From a virus, in the IMG/VR virus record IMGVR_UViG_3300046538_000027, positions 1 through 23,089 of that record: 23,089 bases of DNA; one strand, written 5' to 3'. Shown here in pieces: positions 4,982-13,772 of this stretch. Made by a program: the position numbers and the translations under genes. A model generated the notes under the pieces. It saw only the letters and a list, made by a program, of their open reading frames with translations. It made no database searches and was not told the origin of the DNA. Each line of letters opens with the position of its first letter. The first letter of the stretch is position 1.

Positions 4982-5736
4982 CACTTGCCCGCTTCCTGGT
5001 CAATGTCAGCGATCCGCTGACGTGCTTCCTTCGTGCCGTCATGCCCGGGGATGCCGTACTTCCACACGGCCGATGCGGTGTCGGCAGGGTTGCGACCAAG
5101 GCGGTCGTACGCCTGGTCGACGCGCGTCTGCACCTTCTCCACCGCGGCCGGGATGTTGCTGTTCTGCAGCTTCCCGAGCATCGTTTCGATGTTCTTCGCG
5201 CGTGCGCGGTCCTCGTCGTTGAACATGTCGTCCTCCTGGTCAGGGTTCTGGTTGTCGAGAACGCCGTTCTCGACGGTGATGCCGGGGTACGGCGGGAAGT
5301 GTTCGGCCTGGGTTGCGCCCTCGATATGCCACGGCTCGGGGATGACGAAGTTCCGTCCGGTCCACGTGAAGCCGCGGAGCTCGCACTGCTCGTGCAGCCA
5401 CTCAAACTCATCCGTCGTCAGCGCCCGGTTCTGGCCGTTCGCCATCGTCACGCCCGCGTCGATCGCGTTGCCGTGCGTGAGCTCGTAGTGCCGGGACAGG
5501 TAGAGGGCCGCGGCGACGGGGTACCCCTCGCGGAGGTACTTCGCGTAGAGCAGCTCGCAGCGTTCCTTTGTGCGCCGGCCCTCGTTTGGCGTGAGCCGAT
5601 CACCGTTCTGCCCGAACCGCGCGGCGAAATCGCGGGTCAGCGAGAGCCACTGCTGCGCGATCCGCTCCGAGTTGACGTATTGCATCTGCCCGAATAGGTC
5701 CGGGTAGGACGACGGGCCGATTGGATACCAGGCCAT
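4981..5736 (-). CDS. Endolysin, M15/VanY-type D-Ala-D-Ala carboxypeptidase-like
   Basis: The start at ATG 5736 is chosen for the strong AAGGAGG five bases upstream; the frame opens earlier but without a ribosome site. The 251-aa product has an N-terminal zinc peptidase domain of the M15/VanY kind. SRHYELTHGNAIDAG (residues 81-95) carries the expected His and Asp zinc ligands (His83 or His88, Asp93), and EPWH (134-137) supplies the catalytic Glu and the third ligand. The second half (about 150-251) is acidic then basic, without a recognisable repeat, and may bind the cell wall. Such enzymes cut peptide bonds in peptidoglycan. The gene opens the lysis cassette, after a hairpin and a set of 10-bp repeats. 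No signal peptide is present, so release should depend on the holin. Confidence 0.8.
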   Translation of the reverse strand: MAWYPIGPSSYPDLFGQMQYVNSERIAQQWLSLTRDFAARFGQNGDRLTPNEGRRTKERCELLYAKYLREGYPVAAALYLSRHYELTHGNAIDAGVTMANGQNRALTTDEFEWLHEQCELRGFTWTGRNFVIPEPWHIEGATQAEHFPPYPGITVENGVLDNQNPDQEDDMFNDEDRARAKNIETMLGKLQNSNIPAAVEKVQTRVDQAYDRLGRNPADTASAVWKYGIPGHDGTKEARQRIADIDQEAGK

Positions 5737-5755
5737 GCGGCCCTCCTTCAACGAC

Positions 5756-5783
5756 AAAGCCGCCCCGTGTAAGGAGCGGCTTT
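5756..5783 (-). terminator. Hairpin between tail-fibre and lysis genes
   Basis: AAAGCCGC (5756-5763) pairs perfectly with GCGGCTTT (5776-5783), with a partly paired 12-nt interior. On the minus strand the stem ends in CTTT. It lies between the fibre gene stop (5822) and the endolysin start (5736) and probably reduces readthrough into lysis. Confidence 0.65.
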
Positions 5784-5790
5784 AGACAGG

Positions 5791-5820
5791 CATAGAAAGC
5801 GTTAGAAAGCGGCAGAAAGT
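5791..5820. repeat. Three tandem 10-bp repeats (AGAAAGC core)
   Basis: CATAGAAAGC, GTTAGAAAGC and GGCAGAAAGT follow each other without gaps, one helical turn apart. They lie between the fibre gene's stop and the hairpin before the endolysin. They could bind a regulator, or be part of a leader. No binding protein is known from the window. Confidence 0.7.
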
Positions 5821-5821
5821 C

Positions 5822-6973
5822 TCAGAGATGGACGCCATCTACGACAATCGACGTGCCCGCGGAGATCGCGATACCTGCCGTGTAGACGAACAGGGTGCAC
5901 GTCGTCGCGGTCTGCCCCGTGATGCGTGCACTCACGCTCGTCAGCACGCCACCCGGTGGGGTGACAGACACGATCGTGGGCGTGTAGTTCGCGTCGGCAA
6001 ACGCTGTCGGCCAGGTGATCGTGACCGTGGTTGACGAGTTGAGAACCGTCAGCGCGCCCATCGTTGCCGAGGTGACGCGCTGCCGGAGCTTCGTCTTTGC
6101 GGCATCCTCGAGCGCCTTGACGCGAGCCGCTAGCGCAGTGACGTCGGTCGCGATCGCGTACGAAGACTGCTTGCCCTCGAGCGTCGTCACACGCCCCGTC
6201 AGAGCGGTCACATCAGTACCGGACGCATACCCGGACTGTCGGCCTTCCAGCGTCGTCACACGGCCAGCCAGGGCCGTTGCCACAGTCTCGTCAGTGGTGA
6301 CGCGAGTGGCGAGGTCCGTCACGCTGGTCTGCGCCGCGGTGATCGCCTTCGTCGCATCCGACGACGACTTCTCAACCGCCGTGAGACGAGCAAGGGACTG
6401 CGTGCGCGACTGAACATAAGCACTGTGCAGACCGGCCACCAGCGTCTCCACGCGGACACCCTGGATTCGTCCGTCCTTGGAGTACACGACGAACTCGTGC
6501 AGCCCGGCAGCGTCCAGGTCTTCAGCAATCCAACCGACCGAGACGCGGTTCGTCGGGTCGCCTGCATACGTGAACGTGCGCAGGTGCTGGTTCAGCCATG
6601 CGGACATGTCCACCGTGTAGTCGCCGGTGACGATCTTCATCTCCTGCGACGAGGGGATGTAGCCGAACGAACCGTTAGCGTCGACCGCAAGTGCGATCGG
6701 GTTGTTCGTCAGCGGGTTGTTGCGTGCACCAGTAGAGGACACGCCTGCCGGGAACACCCCCTGCGAGCCGACAATAGGCCCGGACATCGTGGCCGACGTG
6801 CCCGTGAACGTACCGCCCAGGAACATGTCCGCCTGCACCGATGACGTGTTGATCGCAGCCGACGAAAGCTTCTTGATCGCGTTCGACAGGGCACGAAGTC
6901 GGATGCGGAAGGTGCGCTCCAACTCAGCAACACGGCGCGGGGTCTCGAGCTCGTTCGGCAGCTTCACGTTCAC
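5822..6973 (-). CDS. Tail fibre with internal S74-like intramolecular chaperone region
   Basis: A 383-aa protein. The N-terminus (1-45) is helical and probably attaches to the tail. Residues about 45-105 are a Gly/Thr/Ser-rich beta region. Residues about 104-200 resemble the peptidase S74 chaperone of phage fibres: SSQEMK (108-113), VGWIAEDLDAAGLHEFVVY, then a V-E-T-L helix start. In known members a serine at the start of this domain is the self-cleavage site; Ser108 or Ser109 is the candidate here. Next come 23-residue coiled-coil repeats (LTGRVTTLEGKQ, about 235-290) and a C-terminal beta domain (300-383) that looks like a knob. S74 domains usually sit at the C-terminus, so an internal copy followed by a knob is notable. 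It overlaps the Gp37-like gene by ATGA. Confidence 0.7.
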   Translation of the reverse strand: MNVKLPNELETPRRVAELERTFRIRLRALSNAIKKLSSAAINTSSVQADMFLGGTFTGTSATMSGPIVGSQGVFPAGVSSTGARNNPLTNNPIALAVDANGSFGYIPSSQEMKIVTGDYTVDMSAWLNQHLRTFTYAGDPTNRVSVGWIAEDLDAAGLHEFVVYSKDGRIQGVRVETLVAGLHSAYVQSRTQSLARLTAVEKSSSDATKAITAAQTSVTDLATRVTTDETVATALAGRVTTLEGRQSGYASGTDVTALTGRVTTLEGKQSSYAIATDVTALAARVKALEDAAKTKLRQRVTSATMGALTVLNSSTTVTITWPTAFADANYTPTIVSVTPPGGVLTSVSARITGQTATTCTLFVYTAGIAISAGTSIVVDGVHL

Positions 6974-8088
6974 GAGTCGCCACCTTCCAGAACCGGAGTC
7001 ACCTGCGGAACATCTTCAAGATCAAGCACCCAACCGAGGGCGCGGACGACACCGCTAATGCCACCCGGGAACGCCGGCAAAGTGTCCACCCCGTCAGCGT
7101 CGATACCGCCGACGATGTAACCGATGTCGTCACCCTCAACCCAGTCGATGCCGAGACGCGGGGCAGCAGTCACAGCGGCCTGCAATGCGAGGGTGCGTGT
7201 GCCGCCGAAAAGTCCGACGGCCTGTGCGCGTCCGTGAGCGGCCAACGTGTCCGGGTTGTCGTCGTCCACGTCCGGCGTGAACCGGTACTCGAACGTGGGA
7301 CGGTTCGGGTCAGCCGTGACAATGTGCCCAGTCCGTTCAGCCGAACCGGTAGCGATCGCCAGGACGTCGTTCGCACCGTCGCCGTCCGAGTAGCTGCGAG
7401 GCTGCGACACCGACGTCACGGAGCCGGGGATCTCGAACGTTGCCGCCGGACCGATGCCACTCGACGGGACAACAGCGTTACCGATGCGGGTGCCGCTGAT
7501 CCGCAGCACCGGCGTGTACGTGATACCGCCGTCCAACGTCTCCCAAGCAATCGTCCACTCAGGACCGTTCTCCAGGCCAGCGAGCTCCGTGAAGCGATCA
7601 AGCACCGTCTGGTCGTCAGTGTCCGCATACTCACGGTCCACCACGACACCGCGAGACGAACCGATGACCTGCACCCGCAGAGGAATGCCACCGTTCGAAC
7701 CGGCACGCAGGTACCTGTTCGCCAGGTCAACCATGATGTCAACCGCGCCCACCTGCGTATACGACTGGTCCCCCACGTAGCGACGCTTCAGGTACGCGTC
7801 CTCATACGTCGCCAAGTTGATCGGCAGCGCATCCGTGTCATCCGGCGTGACCGTGAGAACCATGCCGCCCCACACGGGTATGCCGCTCTCCGTGTCGACC
7901 AGCACCAACGTGGACGCACCCTCGAGGGTTGCCCGCTGCCAGTTCTCCGGCAGCTTCTCCGTCAACGGCAGAGACGCCGACGCTGTACTACCACCACCGA
8001 GCTTCTTCGACACCTGCCTGCATTCGAGGTCCAGCAGTTCGGTGATGACGCGACCAGTCAGGACTTCCGTGGACAGCCACGAGTACAT
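6970..8088 (-). CDS. Minor tail protein, ReqiPepy6 Gp37-like
   Basis: A 372-aa protein with the hallmarks of the siphovirus ReqiPepy6 Gp37-like family common in actinobacteriophages. The N-terminus places the protein on the tail (VLTGRVITELLDLECRQVSKKL), followed by WQRATLEGASTLVLVD and a central GIPVWGGMVLTVTPD. The rest is mostly beta, with a C-terminal GWVLDLEDVPQVTPVLEGG. Family members are thought to correspond to the Tal/gp27-type baseplate hub proteins that sit below Dit. The start at ATG 8088 follows GGAGG. It overlaps the downstream fibre gene by four bases, which suggests the two are made together for assembly of the tail tip. Confidence 0.75.
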   Translation of the reverse strand: MYSWLSTEVLTGRVITELLDLECRQVSKKLGGGSTASASLPLTEKLPENWQRATLEGASTLVLVDTESGIPVWGGMVLTVTPDDTDALPINLATYEDAYLKRRYVGDQSYTQVGAVDIMVDLANRYLRAGSNGGIPLRVQVIGSSRGVVVDREYADTDDQTVLDRFTELAGLENGPEWTIAWETLDGGITYTPVLRISGTRIGNAVVPSSGIGPAATFEIPGSVTSVSQPRSYSDGDGANDVLAIATGSAERTGHIVTADPNRPTFEYRFTPDVDDDNPDTLAAHGRAQAVGLFGGTRTLALQAAVTAAPRLGIDWVEGDDIGYIVGGIDADGVDTLPAFPGGISGVVRALGWVLDLEDVPQVTPVLEGGDS

Positions 8089-8096
8089 GCGGCCTC

Positions 8097-9089
8097 CTAG
8101 GCGTCAGCGAGGAACGAAACCCCGTCGAAGATCGCGTACGTCGGCGTGCCCGTTGGTGCGTTCGCTTCCACGCGGCCGTTCGCGTAGATGCGGATGCGGA
8201 GAGTCGAACCAGCGACAGTTGCGACGTTGATGTACGTGTCCTGCGCCGGACGCCAACCGGACGTGAAAGTGAAGATGCCGTCGCCGCCGTTGATGCTCGC
8301 CTTCGACACCTGACCGCGCATGAACACCTGCGAGCCGACCTTGCGAATCGCCGGGTTGTTGACGGGCGTCCACGTGCTCGAGAAACCAGGGAGCGACTGC
8401 CATGAGCTGTCCGCGGTGACTGGCTGCCAGCTGGACCCAGTGGATCGGTACAGGCCGAGCCCGTAAGTCGAGTCATCGGCATTCGCCGTCAGGTCCGCGT
8501 ACGCGCCCGCCGAACCAGTCACAGCATTTAGCTCAGCGACCGATCGAACGGGCAGCACACCACCCGCAGCCGCAAGCGTCGGAGCAACCCACGTGACGGA
8601 CGGCGACCCAGCGCCAGCCTTGGGCACGTTCAGCGTCGCCAGGAGCATCGCCCGAGTCGGCAGTGCGGGCGTCGCCGGGGAACCAGCAGCAGTGCCCACC
8701 GTGTAGCCGAACGTCAGGCTTGGAGCGCCGCCGTTACCCTCAGACGGGTCAGTCGGCTGCACCCAAACAATATCCGTCCGCGGGTTCGACTGGTCCTGCG
8801 TGAACGTCGTCGTGACGTTCACGTTCGCATCCGACGCGTACTCGTACCCGCTCGCCTCAACAGCCGCCTGCACGTCCAGCACACCAGCATGCGGGCGAAC
8901 CGTCACCGTCGATCCAGACACAGTGACAGTCGACGACGGCGTGCCAGGACGGACGCCCGACCGCACACCCAGAGGACGGGCAGCCGTAGCACCTACCAAA
9001 GGCACACCAACAGTCGTCTGCCGAAGCCCACGACCCGCGTACTGAGGTGCGCCGTTCTTTGCATCGATTGGCCAAACAGTGATCGCCAT
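8097..9089 (-). CDS. Minor tail / baseplate protein
   Basis: A 330-aa protein starting at ATG 9089 behind GGAGG. The first third (MAITVWPIDAKNGAP..., then a region of short beta strands with SSTVTVSGSTVTVRPHAGVLD) resembles the N-terminus of tail-tip and baseplate proteins next to Dit in actinobacterial siphophages. The middle is Ala/Gly-rich (about 150-190). The C-terminus (about 215-330) is a beta-rich module (WRPAQDTYINVATVAG, LRIRIYANGRVEAN) that resembles the ends of host-binding fibres. No catalytic motif is seen. Order after Dit and before the Gp37-like protein supports a tail-tip position; receptor contact is inference. Confidence 0.65.
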   Translation of the reverse strand: MAITVWPIDAKNGAPQYAGRGLRQTTVGVPLVGATAARPLGVRSGVRPGTPSSTVTVSGSTVTVRPHAGVLDVQAAVEASGYEYASDANVNVTTTFTQDQSNPRTDIVWVQPTDPSEGNGGAPSLTFGYTVGTAAGSPATPALPTRAMLLATLNVPKAGAGSPSVTWVAPTLAAAGGVLPVRSVAELNAVTGSAGAYADLTANADDSTYGLGLYRSTGSSWQPVTADSSWQSLPGFSSTWTPVNNPAIRKVGSQVFMRGQVSKASINGGDGIFTFTSGWRPAQDTYINVATVAGSTLRIRIYANGRVEANAPTGTPTYAIFDGVSFLADA

Positions 9090-9093
9090 CCGG

Positions 9094-10122
9094 CTACCTC
9101 CAAGAAGGGACCGCAGTGACGGTCATACGAGCTTGAGAATTGAACTGACGGGCCGTAAACGACCACGTGTTGTCGCCCGGACGCAGCGACGACCAACCAC
9201 GCTTCGTGATGTACCCGTCACGGCTTGCCTGCCCGTTCGCGAGGACCGTGTGCGCTTCCATGTCGATGAGTAGGAACTCACCAGCACGCAGCGTCATCGC
9301 GTCCGAGAACGCGACTGAGCGGCCCGTCTCCGAATGCGTGATGACAGGCCCGACACAGGGGCCGTCGATACGGACGATTACCGGACCAGAGGTATTGCCG
9401 GGGTTCTCGATCGGAACCTGCCCGGTCTGCACGGTTGCCCCGATCGTGAACGGCACCGTCAGCGCACCAGTCAGCGAAAGAGCGTTGACGTATGTTGCCG
9501 ATGCGGGTGTGCCATCCGAGTTGAACAGGTCGTACGTGCCGGGCGTCGACGACGGCTGGATCATCAGGCCAGCAGCGTTCGCTGATGCTGACACCTGATC
9601 GGCCGTGTACAAGCCATCCGTGGAACCAGCGTCCGAACCACCGATGACAAGCCCGCCCGACGTTGACGGCAATGCGGTGCTGCCCTGCAGGGAGTCACCG
9701 AACTTCCGCCAGTCCGTCGAATCAACCTGAATCGACCACGTACCGATCGTCGGCAGCAGCGTGTCGGTCAGGATCTCATCCGACTGCTGCACCGACACCC
9801 ACCGGTCACCAGCAGGAGTCGAAACCGTCAACCGCTGATCGACACCAACCGGGATCGCATCGTTCAGACGATCGAACGCATCCTGCAACGACCGCGCGTC
9901 CGGTGCGTACACCTTCCCGGAAGCGGCGATCGAACGGCCACTCGCGTAGCTGCTCGACCGCCACCCACCGGAACGCCGCGCCCGCTGCGTGATCGAAGAC
10001 GTCGGCTTTGTAGACCCGGACCATCCATCCAACTTCTCGACAGCCCAATCAACGCCGAACGAATCGACCTGACCAAACGGGATGCCACCCAACATGAACG
10101 ATGTCTGATCCGGTTCCAGCAT
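9094..10122 (-). CDS. Distal tail protein (Dit-like)
   Basis: A 342-aa protein that begins exactly at the tape measure stop (TGATG overlap). The first 140 residues match the siphophage distal tail pattern: GGIPFGQVDSFGVDWAVEKLDGW, a basic loop RARRSGGWRSSSY, ASGKVYAPDARSLQDAFDRLN, and later WSIQVDSTDWRKFG. The C-terminal part (about 240-342) is a beta domain with the LRPGDNTWSFTARQ motif common in Dit proteins that carry an extra carbohydrate-type fold. Dit forms the ring at the end of the tail tube that anchors the tip. Position next to the tape measure is the usual one. Confidence 0.75.
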   Translation of the reverse strand: MLEPDQTSFMLGGIPFGQVDSFGVDWAVEKLDGWSGSTKPTSSITQRARRSGGWRSSSYASGRSIAASGKVYAPDARSLQDAFDRLNDAIPVGVDQRLTVSTPAGDRWVSVQQSDEILTDTLLPTIGTWSIQVDSTDWRKFGDSLQGSTALPSTSGGLVIGGSDAGSTDGLYTADQVSASANAAGLMIQPSSTPGTYDLFNSDGTPASATYVNALSLTGALTVPFTIGATVQTGQVPIENPGNTSGPVIVRIDGPCVGPVITHSETGRSVAFSDAMTLRAGEFLLIDMEAHTVLANGQASRDGYITKRGWSSLRPGDNTWSFTARQFNSQARMTVTAVPSWR

Positions 10123-13100
10123 CAGGCGTAACTCGCTCTCTCCCGCCGCTCGATCGCCTGAGCGACCGCGGTGGGGTCTTGCACGGACAGGTTGTAGTTG
10201 TTGCCCGCACGGTTGATCACCTGCGCCGGCTGCTGAACTGACCGCATCGGCGTCGGGTCCATGTACCGGATGTCGCGTCCCGAGTTCATGGCCTCGAGCA
10301 GCGGCCGGTTCCGAGCGGTCGCGGCAGCCGTGGACACGAACTCGCGGCCGTGGACGACACCGGCGATCTCCCCGATGCCACCGTTGCCCGTGTACCCGCC
10401 GACCGAGAAGCCCTTAACCCCGAACGCTCGAGCGATGATCTTCTGGATCGCGCGGGACTGCTTCTCGATCTGCCGCTCCAACGACTTCGCGTTACGGTCA
10501 GCTGCAGCGATCTGCGTCTTGTAGTTCGCATCCGCCACCGTCTGCCCCGCCTTGCCAGCAGACGACTGAATCGACGAATACGAACCGTTGATCGACTTGA
10601 TCTGAGCAGCAGACGCCGACGCCAGAGACCGGGCAAGCGGCAAACCCTCAACAGACCCGAGCTCAGCGATCTCCGACAGCAACGCTGAAGACACGCCACG
10701 CTGCTGCAACTTCACCAGCAGCGCCGCGAACTCCTTCGCCTTACCCGCCGTACGAGCAAGCCCGGAACTCAGACCACCCGCAGACCGGTAGTTGCCGACA
10801 TCGAACTTCGACACCGCAGACGCCACCGAAGACCGCAGCGAATCAGCTGAGGACCGCAAATCCTTCAGCTTGCCCGCCGCCGAATCCGACTGGTCAGCGA
10901 GACGCCCCAACGACTTCTGGAAGATCAGCGCCGCACTACCCGCACTGTGACGGGCAGCCGGCGACAAGTCAGAATCGCCGTACAGCGAGAACAGAGCAGA
11001 CACACCCTGCTGACCCGAATAGCTGCCACTGGCACGGTTGTACGCAAAATCGATCAGACCGCCAGACGCGTACTTCCGGACATGCCCGCCGTTCGCGTAC
11101 CGGCCCGTGTTCACCCGGTCCAGGAACGTCGTCCCGTACTTCCGCACCGACGACGCCTTGATGACGTACTCATTGTCAGACAGGTACGCCGGAATCGAAT
11201 CAGACGTTTCAGTACCAGGGCCACGAACATGACCACCACCGGCCTTGAAGATGCCGACCGTGTTGTCCGGCGTACCAACAGTCACACGATTCGTGGTAAT
11301 CGTGATCGACTTGCTGTTGAGGTTCGCCAGCGTGTTGATCATGCCTTGAATCGCGGTCTGGGCGGCAAGGACGTTTGCCGTCACCACCGTGCGCTTCTCA
11401 GCGGGAAGCGCATTTAGCTTTTGCTGATAATCTGAAATCTTGCCGCCAGCCGAATCGGCGTTGTTGAAGATTTCTGTTGCCCATCGCGTAGGGGTACCCA
11501 GGATCTTGTTCGCGTAATCCTGCGCAGCCTGACCCGTCACACCGTACTGCCCAAGAGCAGCGATCAGGGAATCGCGGCCAGAATTCAGTGCGCTCGTCGC
11601 CTGACCCTGCGACCCCGTCTGCTGATACAGAGCACCCGCGTAGTTCAACGTGGACTGCGCGATCGAATCAAGAGTCGCCGCGTTCTGCCTGCCCTTGTCC
11701 GTCGTCACGTCGAGGGACTGACCATTCTCCTTGACGGAGTCCGTCACCGCATCGATAGCCGACTCGAAATCACGCTGCGCGGAGTTCACATCGAGCTGGG
11801 CCGAATTGAAGCCCTTGATCGCGTTCGACGTGTCCGTGATCGCCTGGGTAGCATCCTCAGCAGAATCAGTGATTGAGTCTAGGCCGGAAGCAGCATCCTC
11901 AGCCGTGTCCTTACCCTCGGACTGCGCTTCGTTCAGCTGCTCCTGCTGGCCCTTAGCGTTCTCGACCGCACCGCGCTGCTTCTCAACCGCCTGCACAAGC
12001 TCGGTGATGTCGCCGGAAGCACCAGACAGGCCCTCGCCGTACTTCTTGCTGATGTAGTCGTTGTCGTCGCTGCCGCGGATGTCACGCTGAATCGCGAGCA
12101 GTTCCTTGTACGCCTTCGTGTTGCCCTGAGCGGCCTTCGTCACCGTGTCAAGGCCGATGCCGAGACGCTTTGCCTTGTCGAATGCCGACGATCCACCGAT
12201 TTCCGCACCGAAGATCGTCGTACGGGCGGCAAGTGCGTTTGACACGAGCTCGGTTGTGTTCTTCGTCAGGGCACCGGTGGTGTCGTCGAGCGAGTCACGG
12301 AGCGTCTGCGTGTACTGCGCCGACTGCAGCTGCTGAGCAGCGAAGATCGCAGCCGCAGCAGCGGCAACACTCAGGGCGATGCCCCATGGCCCAGTCAGGA
12401 ACTTGACGACCCCATTCAGAGAGGAACGCGCAGTGACGCCGCCCTCACCGAGCGTTGCGACAGCAGCGCGGAACTCGACGATCTTGGGAATCGCGACGAG
12501 CAGTCCGCCGGCCAGCAGCGATGCCCCGCCAACCACCGCGGTCAGCGCGAGCGCGGAACCCTTCACCGGCTCAGGCAGGGCGTTGAACGCAGCGACCACG
12601 CTCGTCATCGTCTGCACGAGAGGACGGAGCGCACCGTCAGCGGCAGACCCCGTCTCGATCAGGCCGGACTGGAACGCGGACTTGAGCTTCTTCAGGTCAC
12701 CGTTGAGGTTGTCCGACTTGATGGCAGCCTGCTCCATGGCATAGCCGGCATCGTTGTTCTGGTCGATGTAGCCCTGGATGCCATCCGCGCCCTCCTTGTA
12801 GAGGACAGTCGCCGCGCGCACCGCGTCAGACCCGAAAATCTGGGACAGGGCCTGCTGACGCTGAGCGTTTGAGAGGTCACCGAGCTTGTCGTGCAGCAGC
12901 TGCGCGAGATCCGCAGCACCCAGGAAGTTGCCGTTCGCATCCTTCACGTTCAAGCCAAGCTGCTTCATCAGACCAGCCGACTGCTTCGACGGGTTCGCCA
13001 GCGCCTGCAGCATCGACTTCAGGGAAGTACCAGCGTCCGAACCGAGCAGACCAGCATCCGCGAAGGACGACAGCACCCCAGTCGTTTCCTCGAGCGACAG

Positions 13101-13715
13101 GCCGAAGTTAGACGCGACCAGACCAGACTGGTTCAGCGCGTCACCAAGCTGCTCCACGCCACCGAGCGCCTTACCCGCCCCGGCCGCGAGCTCATCCGCG
13201 ATGTGCGGGACATCCTTACCCGACAGGCCGAACTGCTTCATCGCGACAGCAGCGATCTGCGTCGCCTTACCCAGCTCCACGTTGTCCGACGCGGCAAGAG
13301 CCAGAACACCGTCGAGGCCACCCCCGAGGATGTCCTTCGTCGCCAAGCCCGCCTTACCGAGCTCAACCTGCGCCTCAGTAACCTGCGTCGCCGTGTACCC
13401 GAACGCGGCACCCGCAGTCAGCGCCTGCTCACGGAACTTCGACATCTCGCCAGCAGTGGCCGACGTCGCCGCCTGCACCTTCGACATCTGCGCATCGAAA
13501 TCCGCAGCCATCTTGATGACGACCGCAGCAGCGCCCGTCGCAACAGCGCCCACTCCAAGCAGCGCGGTCCCGACAGAAGTAGAAGCCTGGCCGAGCTTCT
13601 CGAGCTTTTCGGACTGATTCGCCGCGTCAGCCGTCGCCTTGCGAACCTTCTCCATGCCGGAGACGTAATTCGCAATAGAAGCCTGGATAGTGACCTTTAC
13701 AACACGGTCCGCCAA
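10122..13715 (-). CDS. Tape measure protein
   Basis: The TTG at 13715 is chosen because a near-complete anti-SD match, GGAGGTGAT, lies just upstream and the resulting N-terminus, (M)ADRVVKVTIQASIANYVSGM, looks like other phage tape measure proteins. The frame extends to GTG 13730 without a ribosome site. The 1197-aa product has a TP901-type core (about 65-340, QMSKVQAATSATAGEMSKFREQA onward), a helical region with two hydrophobic stretches (about 395-480), a long Ala/Gln-rich coil, and a C-terminus with Gly-rich GGHVRGPGTETSDSIPAYLS and related motifs. At about 0.15 nm per residue, a tail of roughly 180 nm is expected (inference). The protein sets tail length and is ejected with the DNA. It is the longest gene in the window. 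Confidence 0.9.
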   Translation of the reverse strand: MADRVVKVTIQASIANYVSGMEKVRKATADAANQSEKLEKLGQASTSVGTALLGVGAVATGAAAVVIKMAADFDAQMSKVQAATSATAGEMSKFREQALTAGAAFGYTATQVTEAQVELGKAGLATKDILGGGLDGVLALAASDNVELGKATQIAAVAMKQFGLSGKDVPHIADELAAGAGKALGGVEQLGDALNQSGLVASNFGLSLEETTGVLSSFADAGLLGSDAGTSLKSMLQALANPSKQSAGLMKQLGLNVKDANGNFLGAADLAQLLHDKLGDLSNAQRQQALSQIFGSDAVRAATVLYKEGADGIQGYIDQNNDAGYAMEQAAIKSDNLNGDLKKLKSAFQSGLIETGSAADGALRPLVQTMTSVVAAFNALPEPVKGSALALTAVVGGASLLAGGLLVAIPKIVEFRAAVATLGEGGVTARSSLNGVVKFLTGPWGIALSVAAAAAAIFAAQQLQSAQYTQTLRDSLDDTTGALTKNTTELVSNALAARTTIFGAEIGGSSAFDKAKRLGIGLDTVTKAAQGNTKAYKELLAIQRDIRGSDDNDYISKKYGEGLSGASGDITELVQAVEKQRGAVENAKGQQEQLNEAQSEGKDTAEDAASGLDSITDSAEDATQAITDTSNAIKGFNSAQLDVNSAQRDFESAIDAVTDSVKENGQSLDVTTDKGRQNAATLDSIAQSTLNYAGALYQQTGSQGQATSALNSGRDSLIAALGQYGVTGQAAQDYANKILGTPTRWATEIFNNADSAGGKISDYQQKLNALPAEKRTVVTANVLAAQTAIQGMINTLANLNSKSITITTNRVTVGTPDNTVGIFKAGGGHVRGPGTETSDSIPAYLSDNEYVIKASSVRKYGTTFLDRVNTGRYANGGHVRKYASGGLIDFAYNRASGSYSGQQGVSALFSLYGDSDLSPAARHSAGSAALIFQKSLGRLADQSDSAAGKLKDLRSSADSLRSSVASAVSKFDVGNYRSAGGLSSGLARTAGKAKEFAALLVKLQQRGVSSALLSEIAELGSVEGLPLARSLASASAAQIKSINGSYSSIQSSAGKAGQTVADANYKTQIAAADRNAKSLERQIEKQSRAIQKIIARAFGVKGFSVGGYTGNGGIGEIAGVVHGREFVSTAAATARNRPLLEAMNSGRDIRYMDPTPMRSVQQPAQVINRAGNNYNLSVQDPTAVAQAIERRERASYA

Positions 13716-13760
13716 GCGGATCACCTCCACATTGGGGCCGCGGAAACGGCAGAAAGGACG

Positions 13761-13766
13761 TACGAT
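13761..13766 (+). promoter_or_regulatory. -10-like box TACGAT for the antisense membrane gene
   Basis: TACGAT ends 6 nt before the ATG at 13773, so the predicted first transcribed base is the A of the start codon. A purine-rich stretch AGAAAGGACG lies upstream, but its spacing (about 15 nt) is too long for a good ribosome site. Leaderless expression is inferred; no -35 is evident. Confidence 0.4.
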
Positions 13767-13772
13767 CAGTCC

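Noticed and set aside
7234-8100. Rightward 288-aa frame opposite the Gp37-like gene
   Set aside because: Extremely Arg-rich, shadow of a well-supported leftward gene.
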